51,869 nucleotides of DNA from JAAGZL01 sp050288625 (GCA_050288625.1 JBNKEE010000055.1:1-51869), one strand, 5' to 3'; shown: positions 43,572 through 51,869, numbered from the stretch's first letter. The notes: a model not told the origin generated them from the sequence alone. Numbers and translations: made by a program.

Positions 43572-44384
43572 TTGTTGATAAACGGGGAACCTGGCTACCA
43601 TCTCTCTGCTGCAGACCGTGGTCTACAGTATGGTGATGGACTATTCGAGACTATCGCAGTCTCCAACTCGCTCCCATGTCTGTGGGAAAGACACTACCGG
43701 CGCCTACAAGATGGTGGAAGACGTCTTGGAATCCCTATACCTGCAGCTGATACCCTACTCAACGAGATTGATCAAGAGATAGGCTCAAATGCCAAAGGCG
43801 TTATAAAGGTTATAGTAACCCGCGGTGATGGAGCCAGAGGGTATTGCCCTCCACAGGAGCCCATAACAAATAGAATCGTGCAGTTCTCCCAATGGCCTGA
43901 TTACCCAGAAGATCTCTGCGCACATGGCGTAAAAGTGAGGATATGCAGTACTAGGCTTGGAACAAATCGAGCACTATCTGGAATAAAGCATCTAAATCGT
44001 CTGGAGCAGGTTATGGCGCGCGCAGAGTGGGATGATCCGGAAATAAAGGATGGACTGATGTTGGATGCGCAAGGCAACGTGGTCGCAGGTACTATGAGCA
44101 ATATATTTATGCTTAAAGACGGTATCATGTATACACCTGATCTAACTCGCTGTGGGATCGATGGAATCATGCGGGGAGTTGTTTTAGACGTTGCTTCAGA
44201 ACTGGGGTTAGAAGTGAATGTAGAACGGATAGGTCTGCCGTTTGCGTTTCAGGCAGACGCGATCATGCTAACCAATTCACTCATTGGTATCTGGCCAGTA
44301 TCGAGTCTGGAGGAGAAGGAATACGATCTGAATTACCTGAATCAGGTGTTGATTTCAGAGGTTATGAGTAGGGCATATGTTTAA
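43572..44384 (+). CDS. pabC: Aminodeoxychorismate lyase
   Basis: PLP-dependent fold-type IV lyase of about 270 aa making p-aminobenzoate for folate. Motifs are the DRGLQYGDGLFETI N-terminal block, the PLP lysine in SGIKHLNRLEQVMAR, and the substrate region VVAGTMSNIFML. It has a TTG start (43572 or 43575), with GAGG at 43561-43564 upstream. Its end overlaps mltG by 8 nt. The position between fabF and mltG is standard. Confidence 0.94.
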   Translation: MLINGEPGYHLSAADRGLQYGDGLFETIAVSNSLPCLWERHYRRLQDGGRRLGIPIPAADTLLNEIDQEIGSNAKGVIKVIVTRGDGARGYCPPQEPITNRIVQFSQWPDYPEDLCAHGVKVRICSTRLGTNRALSGIKHLNRLEQVMARAEWDDPEIKDGLMLDAQGNVVAGTMSNIFMLKDGIMYTPDLTRCGIDGIMRGVVLDVASELGLEVNVERIGLPFAFQADAIMLTNSLIGIWPVSSLEEKEYDLNYLNQVLISEVMSRAYV

Positions 44385-45381
44385 CAAGTTACTAGGCATA
44401 ATCATAATTTGTGGAAGTCTAGCACTTGGCTGGATCATGATGGAGCTACAGCAGTTTGCCGATACGCCCATGAATCTACCTGATGCAGGTACGGATTACA
44501 CCCTAAATCCTGGGACTACTCTAAGATCGCTTGCCACTGACCTGAAACACAAGGGATATATCGACAACTCTATATATCTTAGAATCTTGGCTCGCTGGAC
44601 AGGTCAGGGCAAACAAATAAAGGCGGGCGAGTATCATATCCAACCTGGAACAACCCCTACCCAACTACTGGACCAGTTAGTTGCTGGTCAGGTTACTACA
44701 TACAACATCACCCTTGTAGAAGGGCTTAATTTCCGCCAGATGTTAAGTCTAATAAATGCTCACAAGGCACTGTCACACACGCTGGAAGGGCTTTCAGATG
44801 AACAGATAATGTCTAGACTGGGGCGTAGAGGTATGCATCCAGAAGGAAGGTTTTTGGCAGATACTTACAATTTTCCCAAAGGTACTACTGACCTTGCCCT
44901 GTTGAAGAGGGCATATAGAGCCATGGAAGAACTACTGAAACGAGAGTGGGAGAACAGAGATCCCTCTGTGCCTTTTAAAGATCCATATCAAGCCCTGATA
45001 TTAGCATCCATAGTTGAAAAGGAAACCGCCTTGGCTGAAGAGCGACCAGAAATCGCGGGGGTGTTCGTCCGTAGACTTAATAAAAATATGCGTCTGCAGA
45101 CCGACCCTACCGTGATCTACGGGATGGGAGATGAATATTCGGGCAATATTAGACGTAAAGATCTGCAAACGGACACCCCATACAATACCTACACGCGTGG
45201 TGGCTTAACGCCTACCCCCATCTGTATGCCAGGCAAAGATGCCATTAGGGCTGTTATGCATCCTGCTCAGGGTAAATACCTTTATTTTGTCGCCAAAAAC
45301 AGAGGTGATGGTAGCCATCATTTTTCCGAGTCCTTGGAAGAACACAACCGAGCAGTTCAAAAATATCAATTGAAACAATGA
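44377..45381 (+). CDS. mltG: Endolytic murein transglycosylase
   Basis: Inner-membrane YceG-like lytic transglycosylase of 334 aa thought to end glycan strand synthesis. One N-terminal membrane helix (~5-23) is followed by a LysM-like region (~43-110) and the catalytic domain with the conserved Glu in LASIVEKETALAEERPEIAG (~209-228), then MRLQTDPTVIYGMG and YNTYTRGGLTPTPI. The 8-nt overlap with pabC suggests translational coupling. Confidence 0.95.
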   Translation: MFNKLLGIIIICGSLALGWIMMELQQFADTPMNLPDAGTDYTLNPGTTLRSLATDLKHKGYIDNSIYLRILARWTGQGKQIKAGEYHIQPGTTPTQLLDQLVAGQVTTYNITLVEGLNFRQMLSLINAHKALSHTLEGLSDEQIMSRLGRRGMHPEGRFLADTYNFPKGTTDLALLKRAYRAMEELLKREWENRDPSVPFKDPYQALILASIVEKETALAEERPEIAGVFVRRLNKNMRLQTDPTVIYGMGDEYSGNIRRKDLQTDTPYNTYTRGGLTPTPICMPGKDAIRAVMHPAQGKYLYFVAKNRGDGSHHFSESLEEHNRAVQKYQLKQ

Positions 45382-45435
45382 TTCATTACTGTGACTATAG
45401 ACTTGCCAGATCATACGGGATGAGAATATTAAAGA

Positions 45436-46062
45436 ATGACAAATAGAGGCAAGTTCATAACTGTCGAAGGGATAGAAGGGGCAGGTAAGAGTAGTAATTT
45501 GGAATTCATCAAGCACCTTCTGGAGAGTTCTGGAAAAGAGGTCTTATACACCAGGGAACCTGGAGGTACGCCACTTGGAGAAGAGGTGCGAGATCTATTG
45601 CTGGGCCACAGACACACCGGGATGGCGGATGATACAGAACTGTTGCTTATGTTCGCCGCTCGTGCAGAGCATCTTGAACAGAAGATAATACCTGCTTTGG
45701 ATGCTGGTATCTGGGTGCTATGCGATCGCTTCACTGATGCATCATACGCCTACCAGGGAGGAGGGCGTAGCATAAATAAAGAACGCATCCGCACTCTGGA
45801 AGAATGGACGCAGGGGGCGTTACGCCCAGATCTGACCATTTTGCTTGATCTGGCGGTGCAGATAGGCCTGGAGAGGGCTGGCAAAAGGTCAGAGCCTGAT
45901 AGATTTGAAAAGGAGGAGATGCAGTTCTTCGAAAGGGTGCGTCAAGCCTATCTACAGATAGCATGGGATGAGGCAGACCGGGTGAAGGTTGTGGACGCAT
46001 CTAACCCACTGTATGAGGTTCAGGCGCGCATCTCTGATGTGATGCAAGATTTTATCAATTAA
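45436..46062 (+). CDS. tmk: Thymidylate kinase
   Basis: dTMP kinase, 208 aa. The P-loop is EGIEGAGKSSN, the DRX-type motif is CDRFTDASYAYQGGGR and the TREPGGTPLGEEVRDLL block contacts the substrate. The arginine-containing lid region and DLTILLDLAVQIGLERA match family. holB follows 11 nt later. Confidence 0.95.
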   Translation: MTNRGKFITVEGIEGAGKSSNLEFIKHLLESSGKEVLYTREPGGTPLGEEVRDLLLGHRHTGMADDTELLLMFAARAEHLEQKIIPALDAGIWVLCDRFTDASYAYQGGGRSINKERIRTLEEWTQGALRPDLTILLDLAVQIGLERAGKRSEPDRFEKEEMQFFERVRQAYLQIAWDEADRVKVVDASNPLYEVQARISDVMQDFIN

Positions 46063-46073
46063 AATAGAAAGAT

Positions 46074-47069
46074 ATGCAGGGTATTACCACATTTCCACCC
46101 TATCCATGGCAGCAGGACCTATGGGAGCAGCTGCACAAACTACGAATGCGTGAGCAACTTCCCCATGCGATATTGTTTGCAGGGCCTGATGGAGTTGGAA
46201 AGTACGAATTAGCTCAAGCATTTGCCTGGTCACTTTTGTGTAAATCTTCCTCTGATTATGGCAAGCCATGCGGCCAATGCAGCGGCTGCAATCTCATGAT
46301 GGCTTCAAGCCACCCGGATTATCGAGTGATTGAGCCGGAAGAGGAAGGCAAAGCCATCAAGATAGATAGTATTCGTGAGTTTATTGAACAGGAAAGCATC
46401 ACGGCCCATGCAGGAGGATATAAACCAGTTTTGATAAGGCCTGCGGATGCTATGAATCAGGCAGCATCCAACAGCCTGCTGAAGACTTTGGAGGAGCCTG
46501 TTAGTGGTACAATCATTTTCTTGATAAGCGCTAATCTATCTAGATTGCCGGCAACCATTAGAAGCCGCTGCCGCCTCATAAATGTACCTGTCCCGGCGAC
46601 TGACATTGCAACAGCATGGCTGGAATCGGTAATCCCTGACATAGACGCCGCAACCATACTACTATCTGTAGCCGGCTCTCCATTAAAGGCCTTGCAGATG
46701 TCCTCTCGAGATAAGCAGGATCTCCATCAGAAACTTTTGGATGATTTTCTGGATGTAATTCTTATAGAGAAGGATCCTGTTGTTACCGCCGGACGCTGGA
46801 TCAAATATGATCTTAAGGAGATACTGCACTGGATGTGCGGATGGGTGATTGATATGCTTCGCTTGCAACAAGTAGTAGATCCACCAACACTGATAAATAG
46901 GGATCAGAAAGAACGACTATTGAGTGCTGCTAAAGAGATAAATACCAAACTGCTATATGAGGTTCTCAGCCATATTTACGATGCAAGAATCAACATAGAT
47001 GCTACACTGAATAATCAAATGATGCTTGAACGACTTTTATTGGCATCAGTTAAAAGCAGAAGAGGTTGA
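46074..47069 (+). CDS. holB: DNA polymerase III delta' subunit
   Basis: Clamp-loader subunit of 331 aa. The AAA+ N-terminal domain has LPHAILFAGPDGVGKYELA, the cysteine-rich zinc module (CGQCSGC, ~66-72) and SNSLLKTLEEP. The P-loop has GKY in place of GKT/S, as expected for the non-ATP-binding delta'. The gene ends overlapping the pilZ region, in the standard tmk-holB-pilZ-tatD order. Confidence 0.93.
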   Translation: MQGITTFPPYPWQQDLWEQLHKLRMREQLPHAILFAGPDGVGKYELAQAFAWSLLCKSSSDYGKPCGQCSGCNLMMASSHPDYRVIEPEEEGKAIKIDSIREFIEQESITAHAGGYKPVLIRPADAMNQAASNSLLKTLEEPVSGTIIFLISANLSRLPATIRSRCRLINVPVPATDIATAWLESVIPDIDAATILLSVAGSPLKALQMSSRDKQDLHQKLLDDFLDVILIEKDPVVTAGRWIKYDLKEILHWMCGWVIDMLRLQQVVDPPTLINRDQKERLLSAAKEINTKLLYEVLSHIYDARINIDATLNNQMMLERLLLASVKSRRG

Positions 47070-47080
47070 TAGGTAGTAAG

Positions 47081-47440
47081 ATGCAAAACACTAATCTTCC
47101 GGGTGCGCGTCAGGGTATCTTGTCACTTTCTATTAAAGACAAGAACGCGCTTTACGCTGCATATATGCAATATGTAAAGAATGGCGGGTTGTTTATTCCT
47201 ACCAACAAGCAATACAAACTTGGTGATGAGGTCTTTATGCTACTAACCCTTATGGAAGAGAGCGAACGCATTCCTGTTGCAGGTAAAGTAGTTTGGATAA
47301 CCCCTATGGGTTCTGAAGGAAACCGTGCAGCAGGTATCGGTGTCCAGTTCAGTGACCAGGATGGCGGTATTGCAAGAAATAAGATAGAGACCTATCTAGC
47401 AGGTTCACTTGCCACAGACAGGCCGACGCACACCATGTAG
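47081..47440 (+). CDS. pilZ: Type IV pilus assembly protein PilZ
   Basis: A 119-aa PilZ protein closely following the Pseudomonas PilZ pattern: LSIKDKNALYAAYM, VKNGGLFIPTNKQYKLGDEVFML (position ~32-54), IPVAGKVVWITP, AAGIGVQF and a conserved DRPTHTM end. The RxxxR cyclic-di-GMP-binding motif is absent, as in the true pilus-assembly PilZ. I chose ATG 47081; a TTG at 47066 is in frame but adds residues not seen in relatives. Implies that the organism makes type IV pili. Confidence 0.94.
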   Translation: MQNTNLPGARQGILSLSIKDKNALYAAYMQYVKNGGLFIPTNKQYKLGDEVFMLLTLMEESERIPVAGKVVWITPMGSEGNRAAGIGVQFSDQDGGIARNKIETYLAGSLATDRPTHTM

Positions 47441-47446
47441 TTTTCT

Positions 47447-48232
47447 ATGACAGGTTTAGTAGATTCGCACTGCCATCTGGATCGCTTGGATCTAGTTCCA
47501 TTCAACAACAGCTTTGATCAACTGGTACAGAACACTGTTGCTTCAGGTGTTGAGCATATGCTGTGTGTCTGTATAGATATCGAAAATTACTCATCCATGT
47601 GTTCATTGGTAGAATCATATTCCAGCATATCCATTTCAGTAGGCGTTCATCCAAACGATAAGAACCGCTACGAACCTGAAGCTGAAGAGTTAGTTGCCTT
47701 AGCAGAGCACTCAAAAAATATGGCAATCGGCGAAACAGGACTCGATTATTTTCGCAGTGAAGGCGATCTAGAGTGGCAAAAGGATAGATTTAGACGTCAT
47801 ATTAGGGCTGCCAGACTTTGCAATAAGCCACTTATAATTCACACCAGAGATGCACGTGAAGATACTATCCAGATCATGCGAGAGGAAGGTGCAGAAGAGT
47901 GTGGTGGTGTGATGCACTGCTTCACTGAGGACTGGGAGATGGCTAGAAATGCTCTGGATATGGGCTTCTATATATCTTTCTCAGGAATAATAACCTTCAA
48001 TAGCGCAAATGATCTACGTGAGGTAGTAAAAAAAATACCGCAAGATCGCTTACTGATCGAGACCGATGCGCCTTATCTGGCTCCAGTGCCAAAAAGGGGT
48101 AAGCCAAACTATCCATCCTATGTACGTCATGTCGCCGAATGCATAGCCAAGACCCGTGGCATCACTATGGACGAAGTTGCTATGACGACAAAAGAGAATT
48201 TTAAACGGTTGTTTAATTTAAGCCAACATTGA
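47447..48232 (+). CDS. ycfH: TatD family metal-dependent DNase/hydrolase (YcfH type)
   Basis: A 261-aa TatD-family hydrolase. The metal site is DSHCHLD at the N-terminus, with GETGLDYF, PLIIHTRDA, MHCFTEDW and ETDAPYLAPVP. It is in the position of ycfH next to holB/pilZ, as in other Gammaproteobacteria. ATG 47447, 6 nt after the pilZ stop. Ends 5 nt from the convergent extensin-like gene. Confidence 0.92.
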   Translation: MTGLVDSHCHLDRLDLVPFNNSFDQLVQNTVASGVEHMLCVCIDIENYSSMCSLVESYSSISISVGVHPNDKNRYEPEAEELVALAEHSKNMAIGETGLDYFRSEGDLEWQKDRFRRHIRAARLCNKPLIIHTRDAREDTIQIMREEGAEECGGVMHCFTEDWEMARNALDMGFYISFSGIITFNSANDLREVVKKIPQDRLLIETDAPYLAPVPKRGKPNYPSYVRHVAECIAKTRGITMDEVAMTTKENFKRLFNLSQH

Positions 48233-48237
48233 TCTAA

Positions 48238-48885
48238 CTACTCACAGACTCTATATCCGCCATTGCGTTGAGCTAGATCAAGGTGAAAATGATCAGAATG
48301 ATAGTTGTTAGTCATTGGACCGATCACCGTAGTGAAATATGCGCAAGAACCACCACGGATTGAAGCCTGGAAGGCCCGCATTGCATCAGAATCTCCTTTG
48401 CGAATCATAACCATCATAGATTCACCGTTATCAAAGTCTATACCCAGAAAATCAATCGCATTGGCATACGCATGCTCACTGATCTTTGCTTCTGGTTTTC
48501 CATTTCTATGCCGGCACTTATAAGTCGTCGATAGGTAGATGGTGGCCGGACTAGTGTCTAGATGAAGTTTTGCAGAAGGCGTTACCACTTGTGAAATCCA
48601 GCGTACAAAGGATAGGGCTGTCTCACATCTTAACTTTATATCTGTGTTGCTTTTGATCTTGATGCCGCCCATGAGAGAATTGATGCTCAGCGGGCGAGGG
48701 TAGCCGCATCCGTCAGTCTCTTCAATGGCATTCTCTAGCTCAAATTTAACATTGAGTGAACGTAGAGTAGCCTCACACGCCATAGCATTTTCCAGGTTAA
48801 ATAATGGAGGAGAAGCGGCCAGCAGGTTATGTGAGATCAATAATGTAGACGCAATTACAAAAAGGATTCTGTAAAAATAACTCAT
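48238..48885 (-). CDS. Extensin-like C-terminal domain protein (exported)
   Basis: A 215-aa exported protein with a signal peptide (ILFVIASTLLISHNLLA) and the extensin-like domain found in bacteria: an N-terminal CEATLRSLNVKFE, DGCGYPRPLSI, a central cysteine region (KLRCETALSFVRWI) and the metal-peptidase-like HxxD...H features SEHAYANAIDFLGI and SDHFHLDLAQR. Cysteines are frequent, consistent with disulfides. Related to LAS-type peptidases; cell-wall activity is likely but unproven. Confidence 0.85.
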   Translation of the reverse strand: MSYFYRILFVIASTLLISHNLLAASPPLFNLENAMACEATLRSLNVKFELENAIEETDGCGYPRPLSINSLMGGIKIKSNTDIKLRCETALSFVRWISQVVTPSAKLHLDTSPATIYLSTTYKCRHRNGKPEAKISEHAYANAIDFLGIDFDNGESMMVMIRKGDSDAMRAFQASIRGGSCAYFTTVIGPMTNNYHSDHFHLDLAQRNGGYRVCE

Positions 48886-48964
48886 TGATACCTTGTATTA
48901 TGTAGTTATAGATTCTACATGTATGAGTTAAACGGTACTTATTGGTTCAATTAGATTGCGGTTT

Positions 48965-49780
48965 TTATTTATTTTTATCCAGTGCCATCTTGCTACCGAA
49001 GATACGGCCTGTAATGCTGTTATGACTGCGCTTTAGCCACTCTTCGCGTTCCCTTAGAATATCTTTAGTAAGAAAAAGGACAGAGCGCACTGTGGGTGTT
49101 TGAGTTATCTCCAATCTAAGATCTTCTTGAGCCTTGGGGGAAGACCAGGGATTGTCCTTATCTTTTCTTATAAGTTTACGAACCTGTTTATGCAGGTTTT
49201 CACGCAGCTCTACCACTACCTCTTGTTCCGCCTCGGTCGGCTGTTTTCCAGCCATTTGAGTAACCACGTATTCAGCTCTCTTTTTAGAGATTAAACCAAG
49301 TTGGACGCAATCTTCCAAGATAAGCTTCTTTATTGGTTTTCTCTCATGGGCCAATTTTGTCGGCATATCGAAGTGCTTATCCTTTTTGGGCTTGCTAGGC
49401 TCTTCTTTCTTTTGTTTTTGCTCAGAAGCATGTGGTTCTTCTTTCTGCTGTTTTTTACTGGTGTAAAGATCAGTGTCCTTGGGTTCTTCAACCTGTTTTG
49501 TTGACCTGGTATATTCTACTTCCTCCGTTGATTCAGAAACCTGTGGAGGTTCTATACCACTTTCCAATTTCTGATTTAATAGTTCGATTTGCTCATCAAG
49601 AATAGTGGAGAGGGCTTCCACACCAACATGATCACGCTCCATCTGGTCAATAATTCTCTCCATAACCCAGATTTTATGCGTGTCAATCTCTCTTGGATCC
49701 CAGATCTCATGCGTATTACATGCCATCAAGACCATGCCAGAGGCATTGATTTCAATAATCTTGTTCAGAGAAGTTTTCAT
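48965..49780 (-). CDS. Uncharacterised charged protein
   Basis: A 271-aa protein I do not recognise. The N-terminus (~1-75) has hydrophobic helices (IIEINASGMVLMACN) and an HKIWVMERIIDQMERD stretch. The middle (~75-140) is Lys/Glu/Gln-rich, low in complexity and probably unstructured or coiled coil. The C-terminal ~125 residues are helical and basic (CVQLGLISKKRAEYVVTQMAG, ILREREEWLKRSHN). There is no signal peptide. A good ribosome-binding site (TTAAGGAT) precedes ATG 49780. Divergent from speD across a 555-bp gap. Confidence 0.75.
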   Translation of the reverse strand: MKTSLNKIIEINASGMVLMACNTHEIWDPREIDTHKIWVMERIIDQMERDHVGVEALSTILDEQIELLNQKLESGIEPPQVSESTEEVEYTRSTKQVEEPKDTDLYTSKKQQKEEPHASEQKQKKEEPSKPKKDKHFDMPTKLAHERKPIKKLILEDCVQLGLISKKRAEYVVTQMAGKQPTEAEQEVVVELRENLHKQVRKLIRKDKDNPWSSPKAQEDLRLEITQTPTVRSVLFLTKDILREREEWLKRSHNSITGRIFGSKMALDKNK

Positions 49781-50187
49781 TATCCTTAAGGTGGCACATT
49801 ATTTCGTATCATTCTCTTCAAAAACAATTTCTAACTAAGTAATTTATAAAGTAAATAGCGACGTATAGCCTTAATTACTTTAACCTTAAGTAACTCTTTA
49901 GATTATAAAGTGTAATATATCTTCACATGCGCATAGATGTCAGCAGACAATAAACTCAATGAAAACATTAAGTAACGTATCATTCTTAATGTTAAATCAT
50001 ATGTATACTTTCCCATATATATGTATCAAATCTTGCTGTTTTGGGTACATATATAACTGCGCATAATATATATTATGTTAAATAACATATATTATACTTG
50101 TCTCCCCTGATATTAGATTGGTTCTCGTGTCTGAGAATCGAAGTTTTAAACACTTAGTTAAACCTGTTTTACGCCACAATTTAATAC

Positions 50188-50215
50188 TTGCATTTCCTCG
50201 ATTTATGCATAAAAT
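50188..50215 (+). promoter_or_regulatory. Probable speD promoter
   Basis: -35 TTGCAT (50188-50193), 16-bp spacer, -10 TAAAAT (50210-50215). Transcription would start near 50222, leaving a leader of about 114 nt before the speD ATG. Confidence 0.5.
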
Positions 50216-50236
50216 CCCCACCACATTTTTAACCAC

Positions 50237-50284
50237 GTGAGGGTTTATGTTTTCTCGCTAAACGCGCGTCTCTCCAGTAGGTAG
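50237..50284 (+). other. Possible upstream open reading frame in the speD leader
   Basis: GTG 50237 opens a 15-codon frame ending at TAG 50282-50284. An alternative 4-codon frame runs from ATG 50247 to TAA 50261, with GAGGG 3 nt before it. GCGTC (50266-50270) can pair with GACGC (50286-50290) just upstream of the speD ribosome-binding site. No conservation data, so this is a weak suggestion. Confidence 0.25.
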
Positions 50285-50335
50285 CGACGCTAGCATTTTC
50301 ATTAGACGTTGTTTATTACTTGGAGAGTACCTTAA

Positions 50336-50812
50336 ATGAGGCAAAAGGCTTCTGGGGCGCTTGATAGCGTTATACCTATTCCAACTACCGGTGTTGTCGC
50401 AGCTAATGCAACAGGTTTTTCTGTTGGCACTGAGAGTGAAGATCACTTTACCACCCGCAATGGCATAGAGTTTGCCGGTACACATCTTATCATTGATTTC
50501 TGGGGTGCCAAGGGACTTGATGACCTGAACCGAATGGAACAGGCCATGCGTGAGGCCATACAGGTTGCTGGTGCCACCCTACTCCATATCCACTTACACC
50601 ACTTTACTCCAAATGGCGGCATATCTGGTGTGGCGGTACTGGCCGAGTCACACATTAGCGTCCATACCTGGCCCGAGCGCGACTTCGCTGCTTTTGATAT
50701 CTTTATGTGTGGAGATGCCATGCCGGAGATGGCCATACCGGTTTTAAAACGTGCCTTTTGTCCAGAGCGCATGGTGATAAGTGAACATTTGCGCGGAGTC
50801 GTGGAAAAATGA
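50336..50812 (+). CDS. speD: S-adenosylmethionine decarboxylase proenzyme
   Basis: Pyruvoyl-dependent AdoMet decarboxylase of the short prokaryotic class (158 aa), making the aminopropyl donor for spermidine. Self-cleavage is expected between E104 and S105 in AESHISVHTWPE, giving the pyruvoyl serine. The catalytic His in SVHTWPE and Cys in FMCGDAMPE are present. ATG 50336 has TTGGAGAG upstream. Its stop overlaps speE (ATGA). Confidence 0.95.
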   Translation: MRQKASGALDSVIPIPTTGVVAANATGFSVGTESEDHFTTRNGIEFAGTHLIIDFWGAKGLDDLNRMEQAMREAIQVAGATLLHIHLHHFTPNGGISGVAVLAESHISVHTWPERDFAAFDIFMCGDAMPEMAIPVLKRAFCPERMVISEHLRGVVEK

Positions 50813-51663
50813 CCAAAGTGTTCAATGAAACACTGTATGACGCCCTAAATCAGAGCTTTCGCATAGACAAGCTCTATTTTGAGCAGAAGACAGATCACCA
50901 GCACTTGATGATCTTTCACAACGCCTTCCTGGGCCGTGTAATGACCCTGGACGGCGTGGTACAGACCACGGAAAGGGATGAGTTTATCTACCATGAGATG
51001 ATGGCCCATGTGCCTATCCTAGCCCATGGCAGCGCGCGTAGCGTACTGATCATCGGCGGCGGTGATGGTGGCATGTTGCGTGAGGTGGCAAGACATACGT
51101 CTGTAGAACAGATCACCATGGTGGAGATAGATAGTGCCGTTGTGGATATGGCCAAGACTTATCTGCCCAAGCACTCTGACGGTGCATTCGACGACCAGCG
51201 TCTGGACCTAGTCATCGCAGATGGTATGGATTTCGTACGAGAGACCGATAAGCGCTTTGATGTCATCATCTCCGATAGTACCGATCCGATCGGTCCTGGT
51301 GAGGTATTGTTTACGGAAGATTTCTACGGCCAGTGCAAGCGTATCCTGAACCAAGGTGGTGTAATCGCCACCCAGAACGGGGTACCCTTCTTTCAGATCG
51401 ATGAGGTTATACACACCACTAGGCGTATGGGACAGCACTTTGCCGATCAGACCTTTTACTCAGCGGCTGTCCCCACCTATTATGGTGGAATCATGACCTT
51501 CGCCTGGGGTACGGATGATTCCTCACTACGTCTGATCGATATAGATACTCTACGCCAGCGCTTTGCCGCCTCCGGCATCACCACCCGCTACTACACCCCG
51601 GAGATCCACCAGGCCAGCTTCGCCCTGCCCCGTTATGTCACCGAGGCCCTCGTCGAGGGTTGA
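50809..51663 (+). CDS. speE: Spermidine synthase
   Basis: Aminopropyltransferase of 284 aa. Motifs are LTLDGVVQTTERDEFIYHEMM (the substrate region, about 43-63), VLIIGGGDGGMLREVARH (decarboxylated-AdoMet binding), VEIDSAVVDMAKTYLP, and the catalytic SDSTDPIGPGEVLFTEDFY loop with the catalytic Asp. It overlaps speD by 4 nt and is followed by a PLP decarboxylase gene 3 nt later. Confidence 0.96.
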   Translation: MTKVFNETLYDALNQSFRIDKLYFEQKTDHQHLMIFHNAFLGRVMTLDGVVQTTERDEFIYHEMMAHVPILAHGSARSVLIIGGGDGGMLREVARHTSVEQITMVEIDSAVVDMAKTYLPKHSDGAFDDQRLDLVIADGMDFVRETDKRFDVIISDSTDPIGPGEVLFTEDFYGQCKRILNQGGVIATQNGVPFFQIDEVIHTTRRMGQHFADQTFYSAAVPTYYGGIMTFAWGTDDSSLRLIDIDTLRQRFAASGITTRYYTPEIHQASFALPRYVTEALVEG

Positions 51664-51666
51664 TCC

Positions 51667-51869
51667 TTGAGTGACCGTGTCATTCGTTTTGGCGGCAGTG
51701 ACGAGGAGCAGGCCTACTATCGCGGTCTGGTAGCCAAGCATGGCTCTCCCCTACTGATCCTGGACTGCGCCGTCCTGCGTGAGCGCTATCACCTGCTGCA
51801 GGAACAGCTACCTGGTGTGGATCTCTACTATGCCATCAAGGCCTTCTCCCATCCTGATGCCCTGGCCAC
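51667..51869 (+). CDS. Fold-type III PLP decarboxylase, ornithine/diaminopimelate decarboxylase family (truncated by window edge)
   Basis: The first 67 codons of a PLP decarboxylase, beginning at TTG 51667 with GAGGG about 6 nt upstream. The readable part (VIRFGGSDEEQAYYRG, GSPLLILDCAVLRERY, then DLYYAIKAFSHPDAL) contains the PLP lysine in the YYAIKAFSH segment. Being in an operon with speD and speE, it probably makes or uses a diamine precursor for polyamine synthesis (ornithine decarboxylase is the simplest guess). The specificity motif lies beyond the window. Confidence 0.85.
   Translation, partial: MSDRVIRFGGSDEEQAYYRGLVAKHGSPLLILDCAVLRERYHLLQEQLPGVDLYYAIKAFSHPDALA

Larger units (their letters stand above)
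49781..50335. other. 555-bp AT-rich intergenic region upstream of speD
   Basis: No convincing gene. It holds an inverted repeat TATGTTA-AA-TAACATA (50074-50089), a similar AATGTTAAAT..CATATGTATAC block near 49988-50010, a TTCTC/GAGAA stem near 50122-50137 and the speD promoter and leader. The AT-rich runs are dominated by TATA-type repeats, so chance similarity is likely for some of them. Confidence 0.6.

Overview
The window is about 52 kb of chromosome from a gammaproteobacterium. The evidence is gene order: yceD-rpmF-plsX-fabH-fabG-acpP-fabF-pabC-mltG-tmk-holB-pilZ-tatD, nagZ-hpt, and sucA-sucB-lpd. I see no phage, transposase, CRISPR array, rRNA or tRNA. A free-standing diheme cytochrome c, a Na+-pumping oxaloacetate decarboxylase and a FadL/OmpP1 porin would fit a Chromatiales/Thiotrichales-like organism, but that placement is inference. 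Base composition is uneven: sucA, the maf/EF-G pair and the peptide-transport operon are clearly GC-richer by eye than sucB, the sensor kinase cluster and most intergenic regions.

Layout. 1-4534: 2-oxoglutarate dehydrogenase genes (sucA truncated at the left edge, sucB, lpd). 4535-7149: small genes (OsmC, a DUF2007-like protein, a YjdF/DUF2238 membrane protein with no normal start codon, a SnoaL-like protein, a GyrI-like protein). 7163-10128, minus strand: a chemoreceptor with almost no periplasmic part, a diheme cytochrome c, and xth. 10284-14020: zapE, a GAF/HD-GYP protein and a FadL-type porin, closed by a strong bidirectional terminator shared with mepA. 15154-16817, minus strand: a Y-family DNA polymerase followed 5 nt later by a compact SRAP (YedK/HMCES)-like protein, with a GTTC-N7-GTTC direct repeat in the likely promoter. 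16907-22889, minus strand: TonB-dependent receptor, periplasmic binding protein and BarA-like hybrid kinase, which look like one signalling unit. 23005-25370: cysM and rlmD. 25382-29558: CYTH protein, peptide-binding lipoprotein, cytoplasmic-looking L,D-transpeptidase and two Dpp-type permeases with no ATPase gene. 29564-31826: a FliL-like secreted protein, nagZ, hpt and a previously unlisted 54-residue membrane protein. 31917-34548: maf and an EF-G paralogue. 34847-38081: oadGAB. 38205-48232: the lipid/acyl-carrier cluster (without fabD) running into tmk-holB-pilZ-tatD. 48238-49780: an extensin-like protein and an unrecognised charged protein. 50336-51869: speD, speE and the start of a PLP decarboxylase, preceded by a 555-bp AT-rich region.

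The most interesting parts are (i) the receptor / binding protein / hybrid-kinase cluster, which resembles an outer-membrane-to-cytoplasm sensory relay; (ii) the translesion polymerase plus compact SRAP operon with an alphaproteobacterial-type SOS box; (iii) the missing fabD in an otherwise canonical fatty-acid cluster; (iv) the oad operon lying between yceF and yceD; and (v) an ATPase-less peptide transporter operon carrying an L,D-transpeptidase without an export signal.
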